23,107 nucleotides of DNA from a virus, in the IMG/VR virus record IMGVR_UViG_3300032799_000074, positions 1 through 23,107 of that record; one strand, 5' to 3'. The first letter of the stretch is position 1, and each line of letters opens with the position of its first letter. Both the position numbers and the translations under genes were made by a program. Of this stretch, positions 11,854 through 18,618 are shown piece after piece. Under the pieces are notes generated by a model. That model worked only from the letters and a program-made list of their open reading frames with translations. It was not told where the DNA came from and ran no database searches.

Positions 11854-12016
11854 TTCATCCCTCTCGGTTAGTGGTTTCGGTTTGTTACCTTTGCCTTATA
11901 TGTAGCAATGCCTATGCCAGATCACCATAATAATCAAAATAAACCGTAAGTGTGTGAAGTATAAAGGAATGAATTATCGACAACGTTTTTAATGGATGCT
12001 GAAAGCTGCTGTATCT

Positions 12017-12069
12017 GTGAAAATCACCCGTGAAAACACCAGAGATGCCCCAAAGACCGTGAAAATCAC
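12017..12069. repeat. GTGAAAATCAC dyad repeats
   Basis: GTGAAAATCAC is present at 12017-12027 and 12059-12069, with a variant GTGAAAACAC at 12030-12039. Each has GTGA/TCAC arms around AAA, so it is a dyad suited to a dimeric protein. They lie upstream of the minus operon. Confidence 0.55.
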
Positions 12070-12543
12070 AGACAAATACTGTTGATAACTCCAATTCTGT
12101 TGATAACTTTGCGCCATTCAACACAGCATTGAACTACAAACGACCCGCCCTGTTTATAACCCTGTTGATTCAGTATAACACAAGAACACATGAACAATAT
12201 AGGATAGCACCCAAAGCGTATGCAGTAACAGCCAGCCCACTGCGTCCAGGATAACACAAGGGGTTAAGATAACAAAAAAGAAGGGGAGTGGACAGGGTAC
12301 ATCGTGCCACGATCTCCTACGCAATCTAATGTCTACCCTTTTAATAGAGATGATGTCTACTAAGTCTATCGAAATAGTAGAGTATGGGCAGATCGCCCTA
12401 TAATATAGCCTTGTCAGTGATCCGTAATATTCATCATGTACGCAAGCCGCTGATATGACTGATAACGATAGAGCAATGTCTTATAAGATGAGTTTTGTAA
12501 ACTTTCAAGTGCCGGTTCTGGGCACCCCCCCCTACCCCCCACA

Positions 12544-12598
12544 GTCGGGACGAGGGGTGGCTATCGGATGACGATTCATGCTCTGCCTACGTCCCGAC
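12544..12598. repeat. 9-bp inverted repeat GTCGGGACG / CGTCCCGAC with inner hairpin
   Basis: Perfect arms (12544-12552, 12590-12598) enclose an inner ATCG-GATGA-CGAT hairpin. Just before it lie a GTGCC/GGCAC hairpin and a long C tract. This would fold as a branched RNA or single-stranded DNA structure. No T tract follows, so it is not a terminator on the plus strand. Confidence 0.55.
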
Positions 12599-12738
12599 AT
12601 GCGCCCATACTTTTCTCAAACCAAAAAGGGTTTGTATTCCACCCGTGGGGCTATGGCATTTGGGGTGTGATATTGTTGAGTATTTAGGAAGGGGTTTGTT
12701 GGGGGATATTTGGTGGAATTTTTCTCAAAAGAAAACAC

Positions 12739-12767
12739 TTGACGGTAATCTGTAAACCTGATAGGGT
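12739..12767 (+). promoter_or_regulatory. Predicted rightward promoter
   Basis: TTGACG (12739-12744), 17-base spacer, TAGGGT (12762-12767). The start would be near 12774, just before GGAG and the ATG at 12790. The -35 is good and the -10 poor, as for activator-dependent late promoters. Confidence 0.45.
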
Positions 12768-12789
12768 AATAATTATGGAGTCCAATTAG

Positions 12790-13053
12790 ATGGATTGTTT
12801 ATATTGCCACAAGCCATTGAAGGGGGCGTCGAAGAAGTACCATGTGGAGTGTGGGAATATAGTAAACAGGATAAAGGCGAAGGAGCGATATGATCTGGAC
12901 CCGGAGCCGTCGAGGGCGTGTTCTCGGAGGCGGAAGAAGAGGCCGAAATGCACGTGTTGCGGGAGGAATCCGATAGGCAAGGGGAACAGGTTTTTGTGTG
13001 ATCTGTGTTTTGAGAATGATGGAGATGGCTGGAGAGAAGATAGTGGGAAATGA
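12790..13053 (+). CDS. Small double zinc-finger protein, 87 aa
   Basis: Two cysteine clusters are visible: CLYC (3-6) with H18 and C21, and CTCC (54-57) followed by CDLC (70-73). A basic bridge (SRRRKKRPK) lies between them, so nucleic-acid binding is likely. TGGAG is placed eight bases before the ATG. It is the first gene of the rightward late region, and its arginine codons are mostly AGG/CGG, giving a GC-rich third position. It resembles unnamed phage zinc proteins near terminase; function not established. Confidence 0.75.
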   Translation: MDCLYCHKPLKGASKKYHVECGNIVNRIKAKERYDLDPEPSRACSRRRKKRPKCTCCGRNPIGKGNRFLCDLCFENDGDGWREDSGK

Positions 13054-13092
13054 GGGGTTGACATAAACCCGTAAAGGTGGTACAGGTGAGTT

Positions 13093-13245
13093 ATGTTGGA
13101 TCGGGAAACGATGAAACTTTATCAGAGGGCGCGGCGGAAGAGACTGAAGGATCTCCATAGGGACGAGATTACGTTAAGGATTGATGGGATAGAGGAGAGG
13201 GTGTATTTGCTGGAGAGGAAAGTGAAGGATGAAGAAAAGGACTAA
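13093..13245 (+). CDS. Small coiled-coil protein, 50 aa
   Basis: Starts MLDRETMKLYQRARRKRLKD after AGGTGAGTT. Nearly every residue is charged, with heptad leucine/valine spacing in EERVYLLERKVKDEEK, so a coiled-coil helix is likely. It overlaps the next gene by 17 bases. The function is unknown; basic N-terminus and acidic C-terminus suggest a binding adaptor. Confidence 0.7.
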   Translation: MLDRETMKLYQRARRKRLKDLHRDEITLRIDGIEERVYLLERKVKDEEKD

Positions 13246-13507
13246 AGATGAGGAGAGGGCCTATAAAAAACTTTGGCGGTCGCGCAAACCCGTCCCACCT
13301 TGTCCCACCACCGCCGTTTTGACTGTCGTTGATGTCCCACCTGTCCCACCCGATGACAAGGATGTGGTGATAAAGATTTTGAGGGCGAAGGTTTTGATGT
13401 TGGAGAAGGAACTGGGTCTTTTGAAAAAGGACAAGAGGGAATCCATTCAATTGGACGGCCAGGGGCTGAAACCGACGAGTCCTTACAGATTTGGTCCGGG
13501 ATTATGA
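13229..13507 (+). CDS. Hypothetical basic/coiled-coil protein, 92 aa
   Basis: Starts MKKRTKDEERAYKKLWRSRK within the tail of the preceding gene, with AGAGG upstream. A proline/valine-rich centre (VPPCPTTAVLTVVDVPPVPP) links to a helix (KILRAKVLMLEKELGLLKKD) with leucine heptads. No enzyme motif. The stop overlaps the next start by ATGA. Likely a small structural or adaptor protein. Confidence 0.68.
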   Translation: MKKRTKDEERAYKKLWRSRKPVPPCPTTAVLTVVDVPPVPPDDKDVVIKILRAKVLMLEKELGLLKKDKRESIQLDGQGLKPTSPYRFGPGL

Positions 13508-13641
13508 TTGGCGATAAATGGGCGGACAGTCCCAAGGGATTCTGGGCCTTGATCGGCTTGACGATTCTTTTTGGGATCGCCTATTTATTCGGGGCGAAGA
13601 AACTGATTGACTGGACGTTGAGAAAGATGACGGAGGAATGA
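13504..13641 (+). CDS. Single-pass membrane protein, 45 aa
   Basis: Starts MIGDKWADSPKGFWALIGLT. A transmembrane helix (FWALIGLTILFGIAYLFGA, about 13-31) is followed by a basic amphipathic tail (KKLIDWTLRKMTEE). The ATG overlaps the previous stop; the upstream coding sequence has GGTCCGGG as weak ribosome-binding site, so it is probably coupled. The size and topology match many small phage holin-like or accessory membrane peptides, but there is no lysin next to it. Confidence 0.65.
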   Translation: MIGDKWADSPKGFWALIGLTILFGIAYLFGAKKLIDWTLRKMTEE

Positions 13642-13749
13642 ATGGCGGGTGGCTCAAATAGGATAACATGACGGGATATCACGGAACATGTTTTAACCGA
13701 TCCGGCGGGACTACCCACCGGGAAGATTGTCGGCCAAGCCTACCCACTT

Positions 13750-13795
13750 GACTGCCGGGTGCAGCGACGCCGAAAGGTGACTCCGCCCGGCGGTC
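13750..13795 (+). ncRNA. Structured leader hairpin with GNRA inner loop
   Basis: A 10-bp stem (13750-13759 with 13786-13795, including one G-U) encloses a second short stem CGCC-GAAA-GGTG (13768-13779) across an internal loop. It ends nine bases before the AAGGAGG of the next gene. No T tract follows, so it is a leader structure rather than a terminator; it may act on translation. I match it to no known riboswitch. Confidence 0.5.
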
Positions 13796-13814
13796 ATTAA
13801 AAAAGGAGGACAAT

Positions 13815-13988
13815 ATGAGTCCAGCAGTATCGAAGAAGCAAAGAAGGGCAATAGCAATCGCGGAACACGAGCCGGGGAAACTTTACAAGAGAAATGCGGG
13901 CCTAAAGAAGATGTCAAAAAAGGACGCACATGAGTTTGCATCGACAAAAGAAAAAGGACTTCCATTAAAAAAGAAGAAAAAGAAATAG
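13815..13988 (+). CDS. Small lysine-rich phage protein (DUF3008-like), 57 aa
   Basis: The sequence MSPAVSKKQRRAIAIAEHEP, then KLYKRNAGLKKMSKKDAHEF and STKEKGLPLKKKKKK, is the recognisable 'PAVSKxQ(R/Q)...HxPxKLYKRN...FASTxxKGLP' small protein placed near terminase in many phages. Its function is not known; the strongly basic tail suggests DNA or RNA contact. AAGGAGGACAAT lies upstream, under the structured leader. The DUF assignment is from memory of the pattern. Confidence 0.8.
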   Translation: MSPAVSKKQRRAIAIAEHEPGKLYKRNAGLKKMSKKDAHEFASTKEKGLPLKKKKKK

Positions 13989-13995
13989 GAGTCTT

Positions 13996-14601
13996 ATGGG
14001 TATCAAGATAGACGAAAACGTAATGATGCAGATGTATCGAGACGGCAAGAATGCGGCTGATATCGCCAGACATTTCGGCTGTACGTATATGGCTGTCGTG
14101 AACATGAAGAAGCGTGTTGAAGGAAGGCTTCTCAGGGTTCCCGATGTCAGCGGGTCGCAACTGTCAAGACAGAACATTGATACTGTGGCTCAGTTAAAAC
14201 TGATGAACGAACACGTTCTAAAAGAACTGAAACGAAGCCAAAGATTAATTGACCGAGAAGATAAGCTGGTCATTGAATACGACAGGTTGGAAAAACAGGT
14301 CAAGAAAGACCCAACAAACAACGAACTGATCCAAAAACTAAAGGTTGCTTACGCGGGGGTGAGCGTCCCCGACATTCTGAAAATCCAGACCAACATCATC
14401 GCCATTTCCGGCGAGGTCCGAAAACAGATCGAACTTCAGGTGAAAATCTTTGAGACCATTTACAACGTCACGATGGTGAGTGAGTTCCAAGAGGAGATCA
14501 TTGAGCTTCTGAGACAGGTCGATCCTGTGTTAAAAGACCAAATTATCAAGAAACTCAAAGAACGTCGAAACATCCGAAGCATAACCAAAATGGACAACTA
14601 A
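13996..14601 (+). CDS. terS: Terminase small subunit (putative), 201 aa
   Basis: The N-terminal 40 residues form an HTH (ENVMMQMYRDGKNAADIARH followed by CTYMAVVNMKKRV), which would bind the packaging site. Residues 60-130 are long charged helices (LKLMNEHVLKELKRSQRLID), and a C-terminal helical part (SEFQEEIIELLRQVDPVLKD) may contact the large subunit. Position immediately before terL and the HTH-plus-coiled-coil order support the call; sequence similarity to named families is not evident to me. The stop overlaps the ATG of the next ORF (TAATG), as expected if terL originally started there. Confidence 0.75.
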   Translation: MGIKIDENVMMQMYRDGKNAADIARHFGCTYMAVVNMKKRVEGRLLRVPDVSGSQLSRQNIDTVAQLKLMNEHVLKELKRSQRLIDREDKLVIEYDRLEKQVKKDPTNNELIQKLKVAYAGVSVPDILKIQTNIIAISGEVRKQIELQVKIFETIYNVTMVSEFQEEIIELLRQVDPVLKDQIIKKLKERRNIRSITKMDN

Positions 14602-14783
14602 TGACCTCACGTGGCGAACTAAAAATCGACAAGGACACACAACGGGTTGTTTTGGACACACAAAATCTTTTGGATGAGCAAAACATTCCAAAAGGTTCTC
14701 GTTGGATACGAATAGGGAATACGTTCTATCGCTTAGAAATAGATCCCGATCTTAAACTGACCGCAATTCCAGATTTGTTTTAA
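14601..14783 (+). CDS. Small inserted ORF sharing the terL start, 60 aa
   Basis: Its first eight residues, MTSRGELK, are the same as those of TerL, with synonymous changes at T (ACC/ACA), S (TCA/TCC) and K (AAA/AAG). Afterwards it diverges into IDKDTQRVVLDTQNLLDEQN and a strand-rich tail (GSRWIRIGNTFYRLEIDPDL). It lies exactly between terS and terL and uses the TAATG overlap with terS. I read it as cargo inserted at codon 8 of terL that took over the old start while a recoded start serves terL. Function unknown. Confidence 0.7.
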   Translation: MTSRGELKIDKDTQRVVLDTQNLLDEQNIPKGSRWIRIGNTFYRLEIDPDLKLTAIPDLF

Positions 14784-14792
14784 GGATAATAA

Positions 14793-16406
14793 ATGACATC
14801 CCGTGGCGAACTAAAGAAAGCTGAGTATTTCACTAATCTACTGAACTCGATTGACACGGCTTTCTATAACGAAGAAGATAAGCCAGACCTCGGCAGTTGG
14901 GCGTTAAGCAACCGAATCCTACTTGACGGCAGGGAATTTCAATTCAAGAAGCATGAATACCTTATAGAACCCTATGCCGACAATCATCCCTTTCAGGTTG
15001 AACTGAAGGCCGCCCAGTTAGGATTAACCTCTAAAGCCCTTCTTCGGGTTGTACATGGATCGAGATACGGGAAGTACCGGGGCATCCTCTACCTATTTCC
15101 TTCCAAGACAGACGTTACGGACCTTTCCAAGTCTCGTCTTGATCCCCTGATTGAAGATAACCCAGATACCATTGGATCGTGGTTGAAAGAAACCGATTCG
15201 GCAAACATCAAGAAAATCTGGAATAGTTACCTCTATCTCAGGGGGATGCAGTCGAGGATCGGATTGAAAGGAATCCCGGTGGACCTGATTGTTTTCGATG
15301 AGTTAGACGAGGCTCCCCAAAAAGCTGTCGATATGGCGAATGAGAGAATGGGGCATTCGGACATAGGGGAAAGTCTTTTCCTGTCCAACCCCACCATGCC
15401 GGATTACGGAATTGATAAACTGTTCCAGACAAGCGACCAGAGATACTGGCTTTTAAAATGTCCCAAGTGCAATCACTACACAAACCTGATCGACACCTTC
15501 CCGGACTGCCTGATTACTGTAAAGGGAAAGGTCATAAGGGCTTGCGAGAAGTGTCATGCGGAACTCAACCCGTCCATCGGGGAATGGGTCGCCAAAAGAC
15601 CTTCGATCACCGAAAGAAGGGGGCGGCAGTATTCGCAACTCTTTTCCCAGTCTCGCACTACAACCCCCGAAACCATGCTCCAGATGTGGCGCACGACGAC
15701 TAACGTAACAAGTTATATGAACCTAAAGGTCGGCGTGGCCCATGTGGAAGCCCAAAACCGACTTTCCGTACAGGAGGTTTTGGATTGCTGTGGAACGAAA
15801 GGGATGGATAGCAGTTCTGACGTAGGAACCTTCATGGGAGTGGATCAAGGGAACAATCTTCATGTCGTCATAGGAAAGGCAAGCGAAAGTCGTTCCGGAG
15901 AGATTATCTATATGGGGATTCACAAAGGAAACGATTCCACTAACCCCGGAGACGAAAGCGGTTGGTTTGAATTAGATGCCCTGATGAAAAGATTCAGAGT
16001 CGTAAGGTGTGTCGTGGACGCCATGCCGAATACCAAATTCGCCCGGAACTTCGCCGAAAGACACAAGGGAAGGGTCTATATGAACTTCTATAACGAGTTC
16101 CAGAAGGGGTCACTAAAATGGAACGACAAAGAACTGATCGTACAAGGGAACCGTACAGAAACACTTGATGCCTCTCATAATCTTGTCTCGACACAGAACA
16201 TTATTCTACCGAGACAGTCGGATATGGTAAGGACGTTTGCCCTTCAGATGCACAATGTCGCCAAAAGGTTAGAAGTGGATGAAGAGACTGGGAGTCAGAG
16301 ATACGCATATTTGAGATTGGGCGACGATCACTTCAGGCACGCTTTTTCATATTTCGTAATGGGGCTACAGGGATGTCCCGAGTTTTATTTTCCCGAGTTA
16401 ATGTAG
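14793..16406 (+). CDS. terL: Terminase large subunit, GpA-like, 537 aa
   Basis: The ATPase has a degenerate Walker A, AAQLGLTSKALL (73-84), as in lambda gpA relatives, and Walker B VDLIVFDELDEA (163-174). A zinc-binding pair CPKC (223-226) and CEKC (251-254) follows. The RNase-H-type nuclease shows D351 (FMGVDQG), D409 (CVVDAMPN) and D511/D512-H513 (GDDHFRHAF). It cuts and translocates DNA into the head with TerS and portal. AAGGATAATAA precedes the ATG. Both ends are peculiar: the first eight codons are duplicated upstream at 14601, and the last codons FPELM-stop are duplicated after the downstream HNH gene. Confidence 0.95.
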   Translation: MTSRGELKKAEYFTNLLNSIDTAFYNEEDKPDLGSWALSNRILLDGREFQFKKHEYLIEPYADNHPFQVELKAAQLGLTSKALLRVVHGSRYGKYRGILYLFPSKTDVTDLSKSRLDPLIEDNPDTIGSWLKETDSANIKKIWNSYLYLRGMQSRIGLKGIPVDLIVFDELDEAPQKAVDMANERMGHSDIGESLFLSNPTMPDYGIDKLFQTSDQRYWLLKCPKCNHYTNLIDTFPDCLITVKGKVIRACEKCHAELNPSIGEWVAKRPSITERRGRQYSQLFSQSRTTTPETMLQMWRTTTNVTSYMNLKVGVAHVEAQNRLSVQEVLDCCGTKGMDSSSDVGTFMGVDQGNNLHVVIGKASESRSGEIIYMGIHKGNDSTNPGDESGWFELDALMKRFRVVRCVVDAMPNTKFARNFAERHKGRVYMNFYNEFQKGSLKWNDKELIVQGNRTETLDASHNLVSTQNIILPRQSDMVRTFALQMHNVAKRLEVDEETGSQRYAYLRLGDDHFRHAFSYFVMGLQGCPEFYFPELM

Positions 16407-16412
16407 GCACTT

Positions 16413-17129
16413 ATGAAGATATGCAGTAGATGTAAAACGGAAAAAGACGTGACCGAATATTATAAAAGTACTCGCAATAATGATGGTTTGAATTATCATT
16501 GCAAGGAATGTGTTGCCAGGGAACGTTCTAATAGAGATGCAAAAAACAAAGAAGCAATATCTTTATGGAGAAAAAATTGGTATCAGAAAAACAGAGAGAA
16601 AGTATTAGAATCTTGTCGGATTTATAACTTAAAAAATCCAGAAAAAAACAGAGAGAAGGCTCGGGCCGCTTATTGGAAAGATCCGGAAAGGTGTAAACAA
16701 CGTACGGCAAGATGGATAAAGGAACATCCGGAAAGAGTCAGGTCTTATTATCAAGGGAAAACAAGACCGAGTACCAAAACCATTAAATATAGACTAAACA
16801 ATAGCATACGGGGATCTATATCAAAATCAATAACAAGGGGAACAAAAAGAAACAGACGATGGGGTGACCTTGTTGGATATAATATTGACCAATTAAAAAG
16901 ACATCTTGAAAAACAATTTTTAGAAGGAATGTCGTGGGATAACTATGGAGAATGGCATATAGATCACATAGTTCCGATTTCGGTATTTAATTTTGAAAGA
17001 CCCGAAGATATTGATTTTAAAAGATGTTGGTCGTTAAAAAACCTACATCCGTTATGGAAAACAGAGAATCTCCAAAAACACAACAAGATTTACAAGCCTT
17101 TTCAGCCGTCATTATGTGTGGCGGTATGA
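16413..17129 (+). CDS. HNH homing-type endonuclease, 238 aa
   Basis: An N-terminal finger CSRC (4-7) with CKEC (30-33) is followed by a lysine/arginine-rich region holding repeated NPEKNREKAR and PERCKQRTAR segments that resemble DNA-binding NUMOD-like repeats. The catalytic part is EWHIDHIVPIS (180-190) with N210, and ENLQKHNKI (218-226), the HNH signature. It is AT-rich compared with TerL. It begins seven bases after the terL stop and is followed by a second, synonymously recoded FPELM-stop, so it appears to have inserted at the terL 3' end. Its likely target is an uninvaded terL end. Confidence 0.88.
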   Translation: MKICSRCKTEKDVTEYYKSTRNNDGLNYHCKECVARERSNRDAKNKEAISLWRKNWYQKNREKVLESCRIYNLKNPEKNREKARAAYWKDPERCKQRTARWIKEHPERVRSYYQGKTRPSTKTIKYRLNNSIRGSISKSITRGTKRNRRWGDLVGYNIDQLKRHLEKQFLEGMSWDNYGEWHIDHIVPISVFNFERPEDIDFKRCWSLKNLHPLWKTENLQKHNKIYKPFQPSLCVAV

Positions 17130-17131
17130 TG

Positions 17132-17149
17132 TTCCCGGAATTGATGTGA
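17132..17149 (+). repeat. terL: Second copy of terL C-terminal codons (FPELM-stop)
   Basis: TTC CCG GAA TTG ATG TGA here against TTT CCC GAG TTA ATG TAG at 16389-16406: four codons are synonymous variants, M is the same, and the stop type differs. It is not translated as part of TerL. It is likely the displaced original terL tail, and its TGAGGAGG now serves as ribosome-binding site for the next gene. Confidence 0.7.
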
Positions 17150-17158
17150 GGAGGGATT

Positions 17159-17335
17159 ATGCACTATGTCGGTTGTAATAAGGGGGATTTTCCAATGTGT
17201 CCTTTTTGTAATAAACGGTTAATTAAAATTCAACGTCATTTCTTATATACTGTATTTTGGTTTAGATGGAAATGCGGAAAATGTAAACGAATCTTTACTC
17301 TTACTAAGGGTTGTGCAGACAATGTTAGAAATTGA
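17159..17335 (+). CDS. Zinc-ribbon protein, 58 aa
   Basis: The cysteine pairs CPFC (14-17) and CGKC (39-42) with a basic, aromatic middle (KIQRHFLYTVFWFRWK) form a zinc-ribbon. The start has a strong GAGGAGGGATT site. The gene is AT-rich, like the HNH gene before it. After its stop, the string ATTGATGTGAGGA recurs (also at 17141-17153), linking to another possible gene-end junction. I do not recognise a specific family; it could be a single-finger DNA-binding accessory. Confidence 0.7.
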   Translation: MHYVGCNKGDFPMCPFCNKRLIKIQRHFLYTVFWFRWKCGKCKRIFTLTKGCADNVRN

Positions 17336-17347
17336 TGTGAGGAATTT

Positions 17348-17560
17348 ATGAATAATCGGCAAATAAAGAAGATATTCAAGTTATATGGGAGATGGTTCCC
17401 TGTTAGTATTGACTTTATAAAGCCAGAAGGAACAGGGATTGAATATTTTAGTCTGTGTGGTTATGAGAAAAACATTCCATTGAAGAAATTAAAGAAATTT
17501 TATCCGTATTCGATTGATGGAATGAGATTTCACTATTCTATTCACGGGTTAGATTTGTGA
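17348..17560 (+). CDS. Hypothetical protein, 70 aa
   Basis: Starts MNNRQIKKIFKLYGRWFPVS, with TGAGGA nine bases upstream in a repeat shared with the preceding gene. The sequence is lysine- and tyrosine-rich with mixed strands (SIDFIKPEGTGIEYFSLCGY) and an aromatic tail (YSIDGMRFHYSIHGLDL). AT-rich, and lacks known motifs. The stop TGA overlaps a GTG that could start the next gene. It is probably part of the same imported island. Confidence 0.65.
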   Translation: MNNRQIKKIFKLYGRWFPVSIDFIKPEGTGIEYFSLCGYEKNIPLKKLKKFYPYSIDGMRFHYSIHGLDL

Positions 17561-17565
17561 TTGGA

Positions 17566-18141
17566 ATGGAAAATGATGTAAAAATGACACCGCCGACAAT
17601 TTCCGTTCGCCATATCTATGGTGGTCTGGTCTGGCCGGAGAAGGGATATCCGGCATATTGTTGCACCATAGGCGAAAAGATCCCAGAAAAGGACAAATCG
17701 TTTGACCCCGGTTCAATAGGATACCAAATCTATCAGGAATGTGAGGTGAAAACACTTAAGGAACTAAACGAATTCTTGCAAAATGTTCCCAAGTACACAA
17801 AAACCATTTATGCCATGCTGGAACCTCGTTATCATAGTTACATTCGTGATTTCAATAGGTGGAAAAGAGACACGGGATCGGATTTGAGTCTCAAAAGTAC
17901 CAGATCATCCAATTTTGAGGCTTCTCTACTGAAAATCAAGGCATTAGTCCAATCAAATGGACTGACTTTTCCGCCAAAATCGCTTATCAGATCACAGTTA
18001 GCCATGTTTTCCAAGGCGAATCTGTCGGATGAAGTGGAATATTATGCCGTAAGGTCACTATCGTTGGTTATCGGGGCGTTTGATGTTAAACGAAACAGCG
18101 AAACGGGGGAAGTTGTTCCAAAATTGAGGTCGTGGTGGTAA
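17566..18141 (+). CDS. Hypothetical protein, 191 aa
   Basis: Start uncertain: ATG 17566 (MENDVKMTPPTISVRHIYGG) or a GTG nine bases earlier that overlaps the previous stop; neither has a clear ribosome-binding site. The N-terminal part is strand-rich (VRHIYGGLVWPEKGYPAYCC). The middle has LKELNEFLQNVPKYTKTIYA and a helical region follows (FEASLLKIKALVQSNGLTFP). It is close in composition to the terminase and portal genes, so probably resident. Its end, VPKLRSWW, is repeated at 18619 after two small genes. Function unknown; it may be a structural or packaging accessory. Confidence 0.75.
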   Translation: MENDVKMTPPTISVRHIYGGLVWPEKGYPAYCCTIGEKIPEKDKSFDPGSIGYQIYQECEVKTLKELNEFLQNVPKYTKTIYAMLEPRYHSYIRDFNRWKRDTGSDLSLKSTRSSNFEASLLKIKALVQSNGLTFPPKSLIRSQLAMFSKANLSDEVEYYAVRSLSLVIGAFDVKRNSETGEVVPKLRSWW

Positions 18142-18150
18142 GGAGGGGAG

Positions 18151-18318
18151 ATGAAACACATTAGATTTGTGCCCAAAAAGGACATAACACTTAATGAATT
18201 AGCAGAAATAGTTAGAATTATTACTATAATACCCGTAGACGGTGGGGGTGGAAAACAATTAGAGGATTATATTGATAAGTTGCCCGACAACATTAAAAGA
18301 CATATCGAGGAAACGTAA
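18151..18318 (+). CDS. Hypothetical small protein, 55 aa
   Basis: Starts MKHIRFVPKKDITLNELAEI with AAGGAGGGGAG upstream. A hydrophobic helix (VRIITIIPVDGGGG) precedes KQLEDYIDKLPDNIKRHIEE. It is AT-rich compared with genes on either side and sits between the two copies of the VPKLR-WW tail. No known family; the even helix content suggests a small soluble binder. Not homologous to the other cargo by eye. Confidence 0.65.
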   Translation: MKHIRFVPKKDITLNELAEIVRIITIIPVDGGGGKQLEDYIDKLPDNIKRHIEET

Positions 18319-18352
18319 ACTTTAATTAAGTTCTCGGCGGGGAGGGACGAAT

Positions 18353-18613
18353 ATGGGTGATTTAACGGATAAGTTAAAGAAAATAGACAACGGAAGATTT
18401 GAAAAGATAATGAGTGTCTTGGATATATCAGATGTGTGTTTTGAGTGTGGGTACTTTAATTTAACAAAGGGTGATTTTTATAGATGTCGTGTATTTCCCG
18501 GTTGCATTGGAGCAACATTAAGTAAGGATTTAATTTCTTATTTGAATTGGAAGTTGGATTTTATTTCTTCCGAAGAACATTTAACAAATCTAAGGTTAGA
18601 TAGAAAACAATAG
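18353..18613 (+). CDS. Hypothetical protein with cysteine pair, 86 aa
   Basis: Starts MGDLTDKLKKIDNGRFEKIM with GGGGAGGGACGAAT upstream. CFECGYF (29-35), a later C45 in FYRCRVFPG, and C51 in GCIGATLS give four cysteines that could bind zinc or a metal cluster. The C-terminus is helical. AT-rich; sits five bases before the repeated gene tail. Probably cargo of the same insertion as the 55-aa gene. Confidence 0.65.
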   Translation: MGDLTDKLKKIDNGRFEKIMSVLDISDVCFECGYFNLTKGDFYRCRVFPGCIGATLSKDLISYLNWKLDFISSEEHLTNLRLDRKQ

Positions 18614-18618
18614 AGAGG

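Larger units (their letters stand above)
11854..12789. other. 936-bp region without genes, rich in repeats
   Basis: No frame with a good start and ribosome-binding site crosses it. It separates divergent transcription units. Contents: three GTGAAAAnCAC-like boxes, two GTTGATAAC, two ATGTCTAC, a consensus TATAAT at 12399-12404 without a clear -35, a C8-TA-C6 tract near 12523-12540, a 9-bp inverted repeat (12544/12590), a CAAACC/GGTTTG hairpin at 12617-12634 and a rightward promoter at the end. Candidate roles: bidirectional control, packaging or replication site. Confidence 0.6.

Noticed and set aside
13242-13535. Minus-strand ORFs opposite the small genes at 12.8-13.5 kb
   Set aside because: Serine/proline-rich, no ribosome-binding sites, and plus-strand genes have overlaps and good starts.
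13668-13751. 27-codon ORF (MTGYHGTCFNRSGG...) upstream of the leader hairpin
   Set aside because: Weak start signal, no family resemblance, and it runs into the structured leader; more likely untranslated.
16413-17129. HNH gene considered as the packaging-associated HNH protein that works with some cos-phage terminases
   Set aside because: It has a finger and basic repeats like mobile HNH proteins, lies downstream of terL inside duplicated terL ends, and is AT-rich. A packaging role cannot be excluded but is not the simplest reading.
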